NCBI GenBank assembly: GCA_021401465.1
Contig: JADDMT010000220.1
Span: 1-33,049 of the forward strand
Length of the DNA: 33,049 bases
Source of the DNA: Teratosphaeria epicoccoides
Taxonomy: Eukaryota > Ascomycota > Dothideomycetes > Mycosphaerellales > Teratosphaeriaceae
Reading direction: 5' to 3'
Part shown: positions 19,105-29,785 of the stretch, one piece after another
Layout: the number at the start of each line of letters is the position of its first letter
How positions within the stretch are numbered: the stretch's first letter is position 1
Position numbers and translations under genes: made by a program
The notes under the pieces: generated by a model
What the model was told of the DNA's origin: nothing
The model's database searches: none
Seen by the model: the letters and a program-made list of their open reading frames with translations, nothing else

Positions 19105-22100
19105 TCAAGAATTCTGCTCCGGAACCCTCATCTTCCTATGAATCGACCTTCTCAAGCCCTGCTCACGCTTCCTCCGCTCTTTGAATTCACGAATAGCTTC
19201 TAGAGCGTTCTTGTAGTCTTTAGCCAGAACCCATTATGTGTACTTAGGTAGGTATCCTTTCTACTTTACTAGATAGTACGTTGCGCCCTTGCGCCGCATA
19301 CTGTCCTTAATACCCTCGACTTCCTACTCTTCGTTCTCTTCTGCTACTAGCATCGGGTCCGCGGGCTCTTTGCTCTTGCGCTGTACCCATGGTTCGAGTA
19401 GAGATACGTAGAAGACGTCATGCACACGATACGACGATGGCAACGATAGCTAGTACGCCTGCGAGCCTATCGCGTCGCGTATCCGGAAGGGTCCGACGAA
19501 CCTTAGCGTTATCTTCTTGCTTAGAAGTTTCAGCTTAAGATTCTTCGTCAATAGCAATACCTTCGTACTAACTACGTACTACATCGGTTTAGCATAGGCG
19601 TTATTATGTTTAATCTGGGATTCTGAGGCCTTTTTCTAGTGTTCTATTAGCACCGAATGTACCTTGCGCATACGCCGCGCTAATTCCGCGGCGGCTGGCA
19701 CCCTCTCCTCAGAAGACTCGTCCCGAGGCGGTTCTAGGTGTATTTCCGGATTAAAGCTATAAAGAATCTGAAATGGCGACATGCGCATAGTAGCATGCAC
19801 GCTATTATTGACTGCAAATTCCGCCATAGGAATTGCGTCGGCCTAGGCATCCTAGTTCTTAGCGTAGTAGTACTAGAGGTACTACTCAAGAGTCTAGTTC
19901 ATACGTTTAGTCTGAATATTAGTCTGTGGATAGAATGCTGTATTTAGGCGGTGCTTAACACGCGCTTCAAACACAAATTCTTGCTAGTATTCACTAGTAA
20001 AGACAGAACCTCGATCTAATAGGATACTTCGGGGGACACTAAAGCGCCGTATGACTTCGTCGCGAAGTAGCCACGCAAGCTTGCCGCTTGTACACCTTTT
20101 CGTACATAGGATAAAGACATTCATCTTCGAGTATTAGTCGACTACTACAAGGACAGTATCAACTATATCGCCCTTCTACTTTGCTGGCAGCAAATCGGTA
20201 ATGAAATCTATAGTCAAGTCTTGCCATGGCCTCTCTGGTAGTAGGAGCGCCTGAGCATCGCTGTAGGGGCGATAGCGCCGAGATTTGCTAATCTGGCACG
20301 TCTAGCAGGATTTAACATAGTCAGAGACATCCTGTTCTAGCGTAGGCTACTAGTATTTTCGTCCGAGAAGTGCGTTCGTCTTCTCTACGCCAAAATGGCC
20401 CGCGAGTTTATCGTCATGATGAATACAGAGGAGCTACGAACGGAGTGCGTAGTTAGCGGGTACGTAGAGCCTATTGTCAAAGTACTACAAGTCGCCTGAC
20501 TTGGTCTAGTACTTCGGACCGCCTACGGTGTCCTAGAGGGCTACACCCTCATTAATTAACTCCAGTTCTCGCTCTTGCAACTGCTGAATAAGTCTCGAGG
20601 CTTCTTTAAAGGGTTCTTTAGACATCGCATGCTTACCGTATGTGAGCTAGTTAACTACCACACGGATCGAGCTAGACACGGTCGCCATAACTGCCGGATA
20701 GGAGGGTTCGTCACTAGCGGAGGCCGTGAGGCCCCATTAGACCTGCAGTCGACCTATAAGAGGAGCTAACGACAGATCGCCGCCCTAAACTGCAAGCTTC
20801 GTTTGCAGCGTAGGGAGAAGCTGTTAGTTACCCTCTTCCCTAGTGTCGTAGTCTAGTCGTCGCGAAGTACCGTCGGCCGGATTCGTCTTTCTAGAACGAT
20901 GCTAGATAACGAAGTCAAAGCTAGCGAGGAAAGTCGCCTACCTTGCTTGCCGACTACTTAGCTGCTTCACGCCCATGAAGCTGCGAAGGTTGTTATAGTC
21001 AGTAAGCACCTTAATAGGGTGCGCCGCGCCTTCGAGGTAGTGTTAGTACTCCTTGAAGCTGTCAACAATAGCCAAAAGTTCTTGGTCGTGAGTCTCGTAG
21101 TTAAGCTTAGCGCCCTGCATCTTCCGCGACTAGAAGGCAATCGGGTACTATCGCGCACTGCCTTCGTGCGACTAGAGCTGCGATATAATTGCGGCTATTG
21201 CGAATTTTGAAGCATCGGTCTCTATCCGGATCTTCGCAGCAGGGTCAAAGTGCCGAAGTATAGGCGCAGTTTAAAAAGCTGCTTTGAGTTCAGAGAAGGC
21301 CTTACTCTAAGCCTCCTCCTAAGGCACTTTCCCTGGCTTTTTTCCTCGAACCGCGCCCTTTGCGAGGGCCATGAGGGGAGCCACGATCTTCGAGTAAGAT
21401 CGTATGAATCTGCAGTAGAAGTTAGTAAATCCTAGGAACACCTGCACTTCTCGGAGGGTAGTTAGCCACAGCTACTCCGCGATTGCGGACACCCTTCGGT
21501 CATCTATGATGACTCCTTCTGTAGAGACGATGTATCCGAGAAACTCAATCCTATCCGTCAGGAATGAGCACTTCTTTAGGTTCGTGTAGAGAGCGAACTT
21601 ACGGAGCCGTTTAAGCACTATACTTAGATGCCGCATATGCTCCTCCTTCGAGTCGGAATAGACTAGTATATCGTCTAAATACACTACGTAGCAGGTGTCA
21701 ACGAGGCCGGCTAGGGCCCGGTTAATATACGCTTAGAACGTCGCTAGTGCGTTAGTCAAGCTAAACGGCATCACCGTATACTTGAAGTGTCTGTACTACG
21801 TTCGGAATGTAGTCTTCTACTCGTCGCCCTTTCGGATCGGTATCCGGTAGTAGGCGTCCTTCAAGTCGATAGACGAGAAGATGGCGGCGCGACTAAGGCG
21901 GTCAAGCGTCTCGCTAATAAGTGGTAGGGGGCAGCGGTTCTTCTAGGTTACCGCGTTAAGGCCCCTATAGTTAACGTATAGGCGGAGCGTGTTGTCCTTC
22001 TTCAGGACGAACATAACTAACGCTCTAGCCTCGCTGTCGCTTCGTCGGATCCACGCGTTCCTTTGCGCCTTGTAGAGGTAGTCTCGAAGTGTTTCGAGCT

Positions 22101-24069
22101 ACGATTCCGACATAGGGTACAGAGGTCGATGCGGAGGATTGTAACCCTCCTTAAGGTTAATCGCATGTTCCGCGTCTAGGGCCCGGGCATAGGCCGCAGC
22201 CTCTGCGTCGAAAATATCGGCGTATTCCTCTAACTCAGGCAGAAGGGTAACGTCTTCCTTGACGTTCTGTATGCAGACCGCATACACGCATTAGACCTTC
22301 TTCATGTCCTTGTAGAAGCTGTGTGCGTCACGCATCTGCACCGTAGGAACTTCGCCTATAGAGCCGTAGAACTAGTTGTCAGTAGCTCCATCAATAACGA
22401 CTCCCTGCTTGTAGCGCCAAGGGCGGCCGAGCAGGAGCTCCTTATTAGGAACGTCTTCGGCGTAGAAGACTTCGTTAGTCTTGCGCACTTCTCCCGAGGA
22501 GTCCGCGAGTTAGAGGCGCACGTTATACGTACCTCGAGCCGCTGCGCCTTCGCCCCGAAAAGACTTCATGGTAGGCAGCAGGGCTCCTAGGATCGGCTTC
22601 AAACCAAGCCGTACGATTACCCTCTAGGGTATCACGTTAACCTCCGCAAGGTCATCTAACATACAGTCTACTAGCTCGAGCGAGCCATTAACTCGGACCG
22701 CGCCGGATAGGCGCCGCGTAGGCCACGAGTCTACACCATCGGTAACAGACAGCTTGGATACCCGCGGTAGCCATTCGGTTGTCTCGGGCTTGTCCTTCTT
22801 TCGCCTCCCCTCTAGGGAGGTTTCGGACACCTTGCTTACCTTCTTCCTATCACTTCGTTTAGGACAGCGAGCCGCCTAGTAGTCCCTCGCTCCACAGATG
22901 TGGCAGCTACTCGGAGGCTTCTCGCTACCGTCTTTTGGCTCGGAGGGCTTGCTCCTCCAGAATGAACTACCGCGTTAGACGTGACCCCTAGGGCGCTTGT
23001 GATAGCGGCCCTTCGGTAGGTCCTCGGGGCTTAGACGCTTATTGTCCTTACCGCCCGATTTTCCATTTCGCTTCAAGGTGATTTCCATACATGTCGCAAG
23101 GGACACGAGGTCTTGCCGAGTTGTCGGAAGTTCATGAAAAGTCATGATTGTGTTCTGAAGATTGTCATCGAGTTTGACGAGCAAGTGCCGCATGCGTTAC
23201 GTCTCGGTATAGGGTAGCATCTGTCCCTCAAGCGTAGCGAGATAGGTTGCGAAGCTAGAGGTTGTTTGTCCCTTCCCCTGCTTAGCCTTCTCGTACTCGA
23301 CAGACATAGTAAGGGCGCGATTCCCCGGATCCTTGACCTGGTCGACACAGAACTAGCGAAAGTCCGCCTATGTATACGTTCTGTCATAGACCCGCATAAG
23401 GTCATACCGCTCATGCTAATTGTTGCGAGGTTCCTTATCCTCTTCGAGCTACATTACACCGAAGGCGACTCGTTCGCCCTCCGTGGAATATCCGCGTAGG
23501 TTAAGCACGAAAACTGCCTTACACGCCTGCAAGAAAGTTCGAGCCTCCTTCAAGGTGTCTCCCTTGAACGGCTTCAGGTTGCGTGCGTTACGACTACCTC
23601 CTAGTTAGCCTACTATGGCCCCGAATTCAGGCACCAAGTTCGCGGGCACACGCGGAGGGTCTGCGCCTCCTAATAAGTTGTCTTCGCGGGTCCCTAGCGT
23701 GAAATCTCGCTAGATTTCTTCGTCCGCTAGTTCGTTAGTACTACTCATAGCGACGTCTTCGTCGTCCTCGCCGTTGTCGCTACTAGGAGCGGTGCGGCTC
23801 TAGCTCTAGTTCGCAAGGCGGTTCGCGACCTAATCGACAATCATGGCTATAAGGGCCGGGTCGATAGTCGGGGTTAGCTGCGGTCCCTGTGTAGGGGGTC
23901 TATTGCCTAGTCCGCCGCGTAATTGTCCTCTAGCGGAACCGTCGCTCGATGCAGTGTCGCTCGCAGCGGTTACTTCTGCGGGCTAGTTACTCAGGCTAGC
24001 TTCGCTATCGCGGGCGCTCGGGATGGCGCTCGCTACGCGTTAGTTGCGAGTTCGTAGTGCTCTAGACAT
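19105..24069 (-). pseudogene. gag-pol: Copy B fused gag-pol (1,654 codons) with point-mutation stops
   Basis: From ATG 24069 to TGA 19107-19105 every domain lies in one frame: 4,965 bases without a net frameshift, so gag and pol appear to be made as one polyprotein, as in Tf1. Positions: zinc knuckle about residues 389-402 (CHICGARDY.AARC, with Tyr where His is expected); protease LDDLAEVNVIP about 471-481; reverse transcriptase YLDD 797-800; RNase H ETDAS near 950; integrase catalytic Asp at 1288 and 1352. The third catalytic position, 35 residues later (1388, codon 19908-19906), is Lys and not Glu. The chromodomain is about 1580-1625 (YYLVK.KGYLPKYT). Premature stops are mostly TAG and are spread along the whole length. 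The His-to-Tyr and Glu-to-Lys changes both fit CA/TG to TA mutation. The gene is inactive. Confidence 0.93.
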
Positions 24070-24106
24070 ATCGTAGTATTCTCTGCTAGACTGCAAAGCA
24101 GGGGGG

Positions 24107-24115
24107 AGAAAGCAG
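24107..24115 (-). promoter_or_regulatory. Copy B primer binding site, self-priming type
   Basis: On the minus strand CTGCTTTCT follows the LTR by three bases. It is the complement of AGAAAGCAG inside the LTR (24212-24204, minus strand). That LTR site lies 34 bases after the TATA box, where the transcript should start. No match to a common tRNA 3' end ending in TGG is seen next to the LTR. Confidence 0.6.
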
Positions 24116-24118
24116 AAC

Positions 24119-24478
24119 TAATATAGATGTATGTGCTATATGATATGGAAATATCTCGCAGTGTGGCAGAGTAATCCGACCTTTTAGTAGGTACAAGACA
24201 GCGCTGCTTTCTGCTTATCGCAGAGGTGGCGCTAAGGGTGCTTATAACCCCCGACGCTCCTTAATTAGGTAAAGCATGTCCGAGCCTAACCCCGTAGGGG
24301 TACCGTAGGGTCAGCGACGTAGGGGCGTCCTACGTCGACAACTGATCCTACTCGGACGACATACGAGCCAATGTATGTACGAAGGACCCCCTTGCCATAT
24401 GTAGCAGGGTCACTACATGCCAAGGGCGGCCATTAGAACCCATGCGGTTTAAATGGTCCCCTAGTATTAACCGTATCA
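24119..24478 (-). repeat. Copy B 5' LTR (360 bp) with TATA box
   Basis: It starts TGATACGGTTAATACTAGG at 24478 and ends CATCTATATTA at 24119 on the minus strand. TATAAG (24246-24241) is the likely core promoter, and transcription is predicted to start near AGAAAGCAG at 24212. It lacks the 30-bp duplication seen in the copy A LTRs. Confidence 0.92.
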
Positions 24479-26046
24479 ATGTCTAAAGAACCCTTTAAAG
24501 AAGTCTCGAGACTTATTCAGCTGTTATAAGAGCGAGAACCGGAGTTAATTAATAAGAGTGTAGCCCTCTAGGATACTATAGGCGGTCTGAAGTACTAGAC
24601 CTAGTTAGGCGACTTATAGTACTTTAATAATAGGCTCTACATACCTGCTAACTACGTACTCTGTTTGCAGCTCCTCTATATTTATTATGACAATGAACTT
24701 GCAGGTCATTTTAGCGCAGAGAAGACAAACGCGCTTCTCGGACGGAAATACTAGTAGCTGACGCTAGAACAGGATGTTTCTAACTATGTTAAATCCTGCT
24801 AGACATGCTAGATTAGCAAATCTTGGCGCTATCGCCCCTATGGTAATACTTAGGCGCTCCTACTACTAGAGAGACTATAGTAAGACTTGACTATAGCAAG
24901 ACTTAACTATGGCAAGACTTGACTATAGCAAGACTTAACTATAGATTTTATTACTAATTTGCTACTAGCAAAGTAGAGAGGCAATGTAGTTAATACTATC
25001 CTTGTAGTAGTCGACTAATACTCGAAGATAAATGTCTTCATCCTATGTACAAAAAAGTGCACAAGTAGCGAGCTTGCGCGACTACTTTGCGACAAAGTCA
25101 TATGACGCTTTAGTATACCCCGAAGTATTTTATTAGATCGAGGTTCTGTCTTTACTAGTAAATACTATCAAGAATTTGTGTTTAAGGCGCGTGTTAAGTA
25201 CCGCCTAAGTATAGCATTCCATCTATAGACTAATAGTCAGACTAAACGTATAAACTAGACTCTTAAGTAGTACCTTCGGTGCTATAACGCTAAGAACTAG
25301 GATGCCTAGGCTAACGTAATTCCTATGGCGGAATTTGCAGTTAATAACAGCATACATGCTACTATGCGTATGTCGCTATTTTAGATTCTTTATGGCTTTA
25401 ATCCGGAAATACACCTAGAACTGCCTTAGGACAAGTCTTCTAAGGAGAGGGTGCTAGCCGCCGCGGAATTAGCGCGGCGTATGCGCGAGGTACATTTAGT
25501 GCTAATAGAACACTAGAAAAAGGCCTCAGAATCCCAGATTAAACTTAATAACGCCTATGCTAAACTAATGTAGTATGTAGTTAGTATAAAGGTGTTACTA
25601 TTAACAAAGAATCTCAAGCTAAAACTTCTAAGTAAGAAGATGACACTAAGGTTTGTCAGACCCTTCTAGATATAGACGTAATAGGCTCGCAGGCGTACTA
25701 GCTATCGTTACTACTATCGTATCATGTGCATAACGTCTTCTACGTATCTCTACTTAAGCTGTAGGTATAGCGTAAAGGCGAAGAGCCTGCGAACCTAATG
25801 CTAGTAGCAGAAGAGAACAAAGAGTAGGAATTCAAGGGTATTAAGGACAGTATGTAGCGTAAAGGCGTAACATACTATCTAGTAAAGTAGAAAGGATACC
25901 TACCTAAGTACACATAATAGGTTCTAGCTAAAGACTACAAGAACGCTCTAGAAGCTATTCGTGAGTTCGAAGAGCAGAGGAGGCGTAAGCAGGGCTTAAG
26001 AAGGTCAATTTGTAGGAAGATAAGAGTTTTAGAGCAGAGTTCTTAA
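24479..26046 (+). pseudogene. gag-pol: Copy A gag-pol, 3' part (integrase and chromodomain)
   Basis: This resumes copy A pol after the copy B insertion, beginning with the duplicated ATGTC. It reads SKEPFKEVSRLIQLL, the zinc-binding end (CQTCQISKSWRYRPYG, about 24800-24840), the catalytic core (LTIDFITN near 24935 and LLDRGSVFTS near 25135) and TKRIN near 25245, where the catalytic Glu is again Lys. MAEFAVNNSIHATMRM follows near 25326 and a chromodomain near 25870-25930 (YYLVK.KGYLPKYT). It ends at TAA 26044-26046. A four-fold 16-bp repeat lies directly before the first catalytic Asp. Stops are frequent and a frame change may occur near 25670. Confidence 0.88.
24874..24944 (+). repeat. 16-bp tandem repeat x4 in copy A integrase
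   Basis: Four units of the type actatagcaagactta/g (24874-24889, 24890-24905, 24906-24921, 24922-24937) are followed by a partial unit. Copy B has the unit once at the same place (complement of about 20206-20230). The 48 added bases keep the frame and would add 16 residues just before the first catalytic Asp. Confidence 0.85.
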
Positions 26047-26186
26047 CACATGTATGTAGCGTATAACACGCGAAGTGACAACGAGAAACAAACGCCCTAC
26101 TCATACATTATTAATGCCTAAAGGCACACCTAGAATAAACCTAAGGAGAATAAGAGACATACTCGGATTAGCTTCGTAGCTAATGC

Positions 26187-27510
26187 TTAGTAACTACTAG
26201 TTAAGGGCTTCCTGACTAAACCCGAAGCAGAAGAGTCTTTCTTGTTATAGTCTACTAAGGACTACCTACCTACACGGGGTCTACTAAACACCCTAAGGCG
26301 ACTAGGAGTAATAGGAGTAGTAACGCCATAAAGAGAGGCCGGCATCTTCTTCTTTAGTAGGTTGCAAGAGAGCTTGTCTTTAAAGCCTATAGTAGCTAGA
26401 GAGCTAGCGACAGCCTTACCGCGTCTAGTCATAACATTTACCTCCTCCTTATCCTTAGCATTAGAAGGCGAAGAGACTTAGGCGTGCTTGCGGCTATCGC
26501 GCTTAGCCCTCGAGATCATCTTATGCTTCTTGACATAAGTGTTAATAACATCATTAGACTTAGTGTCTTCCTTAGGTATAACTAGTACGGCAACACTGCA
26601 GCGCGTAGGAACTACGTCAGGATCGAAGGTATCCTGAACGCTGTTATCCTCCTTATCCTCAAAGATCTGGCTTAGAGGCTTATGCCTTAGCGTCTTAGCG
26701 GATGTAGTGCAGATCGCAAGCAGGGAAGGTTCGGCTTCCTTGTCGCTAACCTCGATCTTAGCCCTAGCCTTCTTCTTCTTCTTAGATAGTAGCGTAGAGG
26801 CGGCGTAGGCAGTAGCGCTATAATGTGTTAGCTGTACGCATGTAACAGGATTTAAGTAAGTAACTTACGGCTTAGTCCTCTAGACTAGCTTAGAGGCAGG
26901 CTACCTCGCGGTATAACGCTAGGGCGTAGCCTTAGTAGCGGGAACGGTGAATTGCTTGATAACCTTCTTACAGATCATCCGCGTCTTAAAGTCATTGTCA
27001 ATAGAGGCAAGGGCCCCGAGTTGCTAACGCTAGCGGCTAGTCAGATACTTCTTAACGCTAACGTTAGCTTAGCGGAGAAAGTTAGCATTTATACTTAGAG
27101 GGTACCTACACTATATGCGTACTATGGCGAAGGTCTCGACCCTAACAGTTAACACCTTCAAGATCTTCTAGACTAAGTCTACGATTAGACCTAGGCAAAC
27201 ATTTTTGCCTATTAGTAGAGAGTTAAAGCGAACGCTGCTATGCGAGTAGTTTGTAGTTATAGTGAAGCACAAGAGGGCGCTAAGCAGGTAGGCGAGTGCC
27301 TCGCGGTACTTAGCCTGTAGCCTGTTCATAGTCAGAGTACCTTTAGTAATCCCCTCGTTACGCGTACCCTAGAAGTCATCGATGTTATAGTAGAGCTAGT
27401 TATACTCGCTATACACCTCTTCAGGGAGGTCTTAGCATTTTTGATGCTTGCTATTACAATTGACATAGTTGCGGTAGATACTGCCCTCATCAAATCTGCT
27501 GACGTAGATC
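26187..27510 (-). pseudogene. Family 1 antisense accessory gene in copy A, N-terminus deleted
   Basis: Reverse complement alignment with 17468-18964 holds from the stop (TAA, 26189-26187) to 27510. There the sequence jumps to material that matches about 16808-16835 of copy B. The deletion of about 0.8 kb removes the first 60 codons, with the first six of the seven cysteines, and the whole TATA-bearing upstream region. Basic segments matching KKKKRAR and KKRKI are still recognisable near 26770 and 26530. Many stops are present. It lies tail to tail with the copy A pol end (26046). Confidence 0.8.
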
Positions 27511-27676
27511 GTCCTATATTTACTACGAGGATGTTAAGGTATGCACATAACACATGTTACGTAGGATATCTACCTATTTACTCTTGCGCGGTGTAAGCAT
27601 GCTATATCCCGTACCCTATACGTTCTATATGTATTACTTAGTAAGGCTAGGGACATCCTCATAGGAGAAGAGGTAG

Positions 27677-28066
27677 TAATATAGTTGATACTAGGGGGCT
27701 ATTAGAGCCGCATAGGTTCTAATGCCTGCCCTTAGCATGTAGTAACCCTACTATACATGGCAAGGGGGTCCTTTGTACATACTTTAGCTTGTATGTCATC
27801 TAAGTAGGATTAATGCTTAACGTAGGATGCCCCTATGTCGCTAACCCTACGGTACCCCTATAGGGGCTTCCTAACCCCACGGTACCCCTACGAGGTTAGG
27901 CTCGGACATGCTTTCCCTAATTAAGCGGCATTAGGGGTTATAAGCACCTCTAGCGCTACCTCTGTAATAAGCAGAAAGTAGCGCTATCTTGTACCTATTA
28001 AAAGGTCGGATTACTCTGTCTTACTACGAGATATTCTCATATCATATAGCATATACATCTATATCA
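27677..28066 (+). repeat. Copy A 3' LTR (390 bp)
   Basis: It starts TAATATAGTTGATACTAGG (TGATACGG in copy B) after the tract ggagaagaggtag, and ends CATCTATATCA at 28066. It is followed by the target duplication TAGCG. It has the same length and 30-bp internal duplication as 12488-12877. Confidence 0.92.
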
Positions 28067-28348
28067 TAGCGCTAGAGGTACTTATAACCCCTAACGCCCC
28101 TTAATTAGGGAAAGCATGTCCGAGCCTAACCCCGTAGGGGTACTATAGGGTCAGGAAGCCCCTGTAGGGGTACTGTAGAGTTAGCGGCATAGGGGCATCC
28201 TATGTCAGGCATTAATCCTACTTAGACAACATATAAGCTAACGTATGTATAAAGGACCCCTTTACTACATGTAGCAGGGTCATTACATGCTAAGGGCAGG
28301 CATTAGAACCTATGCGGCTCTAGTAGCCCCCTAGTATTAACCGTATTA
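28067..28348 (-). repeat. Family 1 copy C LTR, right fragment
   Basis: This fragment begins with the duplicated TAGCG and continues the LTR interrupted at 12487. It ends at ccgtatta (TATCA in other copies), followed by the complement of a polypurine tract (ctacccctcctcctat). It contains the 30-bp duplication, so copy C belongs to the 390-bp subfamily. Confidence 0.88.
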
Positions 28349-29416
28349 CTACCCCTCCTCCTATAAGGATGTCCCTAGCCTTACTAAGTAATGCATGTAG
28401 AACGCATAGGGTACAGGATATAGCATACTTATACTACGTAAGGGTAAACAGGTAGATAGCCTACATAACATGTGTTATGTATATACCTTAACATCTTTGC
28501 AGCAAATGCAGGATAGAGGTTACTAACTTGCGGCGAATTTCTAAATCCATTACATGTTAGGCAGCTTCGTAATACCTTTAGTTTACATGCAGATCAAGAT
28601 ATCAGGAAACTAGAAGTATGTACCTTAGTTAATCTTTGAAATTGTAGGGAGAGCATGCGCGCTAGCTTTGCTTTAACTCTCTACTAATAGGCGAAAACGT
28701 TTGTCTAGGTCTGCTCGCAGACTTAGTCAAGAAGATCTTAAAGGTGCTAACCGTTAGGGTTAAGACCTACGCTATAGTACGCATATAGTGTAGGTACCCT
28801 CTAAGAATGCATGCAAACTTTTCCTGCTAGACTCACGTTAGCGTCAAGAACTACTCGACTAGCTGCTAGCGTTAACAACTCGGGGCCCTTGCCTCTATTG
28901 ACAATGACTTTAAGACGCGGATGATCCGTAAGAAGGTAATCAAGCAATTTACTACTCCTGCCGCTAAGGCTATACCCTAGCGCTATACTGCGAGGTAGCC
29001 TGCCTCTAAGCTAGTCCTAAGGACTAAGCCGTAAGTTACTTACTTAAATCCTGTCACGTGCGTACAGCTAACATATTATAGCGCTACCGCCTATGCTGCC
29101 TCTACGCTACTATCTAAGAAGAAGAAGAAGGCTAGGGCTAAAATTAAGGTTAGCGACAAGGAAGCCGAACCTTCCCTGCTTGCGATCTATACTACGTCTG
29201 TTAAGACGCTAAAGCACAAGCCTCTAAGCCAGATCTTTGAGGAGGAGAATAACGACAATCAGGATACCTTCGATCCTAACGTGATCCCTACGTGCTATAG
29301 TGTTGCCGTACTAGTTACATATAAGGAAGACACTAAGTTCGATGATGTTATCGGCAGTGTCAAGAAGCGCAAGATGATCTTATAGGCTAAGCGCGATAGC
29401 CGCAAGCGCACCTAAG
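28349..29416 (-). mobile_element. Family 1 copy C internal remnant
   Basis: Next to the copy C LTR lie about 320 bp matching 16670-16987 of copy B, and then a jump to the equivalent of about 17927-18678. The gap of about 0.94 kb covers the TATA region and the first 150 codons of the accessory gene. Gag-pol is not present. The piece is cut at 29416 by the LTR of another family 1 copy (D). It is oriented like copy B. Confidence 0.82.
28671..29416 (+). pseudogene. Family 1 antisense accessory gene fragment in copy C
   Basis: It matches codons about 154-404 of the gene at 17468-18964. Clear segments are GENVCLGL near 28692, KKVIKQF near 28930, SKKKKKARAKI near 29118 and VKKRKMI near 29358. Its stops lie partly at other places than in copy B. 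For example the codon that is TAG at about 17985 in copy B is AAG here. Comparing copies can therefore show which stops are mutations. The N-terminal third is deleted and the C-terminal 95 codons are cut off by copy D. Confidence 0.82.
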
Positions 29417-29785
29417 TGATATAGATATATATGCTATATGATATGAAAATATCTCGTAGTGTGACAGAGTAATCCGACCTTTTAATAGGTATAAGATAGT
29501 GCTGCTTTCTGCTTATCGCAGAGGTAGCGCTAGAGGTGCTTATAACCCCTAACGCCCCTTAATTAGGGAAAGCATGTCCGAGCCTATCCCCGTAGGGGTA
29601 TCGTAGGGTTAGCGACATAGGGGCATCCTACGTTAACTATTAATCCTACTTAGACGACATACGAGCTAACGTATGTACAAAGGACCCCCTTGCTATATGT
29701 AGCAGGGTTACTGCATGCTAAGGGTAGACATTAGAACCTATGCGGCTCTAATAGCCCCCTAGTATTAACCGTATCACTGCCCCTC
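29417..29785 (-). repeat. Family 1 copy D 3' LTR (360 bp) and polypurine tract
   Basis: A complete 360-bp LTR in minus orientation (29776 TGATACGG to 29417 TATCA), without the 30-bp duplication, so it is of the copy B subfamily. Directly outside it ctgcccctc (29777-29785), the complement of the polypurine tract, shows that this is a 3' LTR. The rest of copy D is separated by the family 2 insertion at 29786. Confidence 0.85.

Larger units (their letters stand above)
16310..24478 (-). mobile_element. Family 1 copy B, full-length Ty3/Gypsy chromodomain retrotransposon (8,169 bp)
   Basis: A complete minus-strand element. From right to left it has a 5' LTR (24478-24119), a primer site (24115-24107), fused gag-pol (24069-19105), a convergent accessory gene on the plus strand (17468-18964) with its upstream region, a polypurine tract (16686-16670) and a 3' LTR (16669-16310). 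The two 360-bp LTRs differ at about fifteen positions by eye, all but one transitions and mostly CA/TG to TA. The element duplicated ATGTC on insertion into copy A. It is the youngest and best preserved family 1 copy here, but premature stops in both genes make it inactive. Confidence 0.95.
12488..28066 (+). mobile_element. Family 1 copy A, Ty3/Gypsy chromodomain element, split by copy B
   Basis: A plus-strand element with 390-bp LTRs at 12488-12877 and 27677-28066 and a 5-bp target duplication TAGCG. Its pol gene is interrupted by copy B and the duplicated ATGTC (16310-24483). Without that insertion it is about 7.4 kb long. It contains gag-pol (12927-16309 plus 24479-26046) and the antisense accessory gene (27510-26187). 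It lacks about 0.8 kb that copy B has, namely the upstream region and first third of the exposed N-terminus of the accessory gene. It is far more RIP-mutated than copy B. It sits inside the LTR of copy C. Confidence 0.92.

Noticed and set aside
24841..24950. CRISPR-like short repeats (16 bp x4)
   Set aside because: The units are directly adjacent without spacers and lie inside integrase coding sequence of a fungal element.
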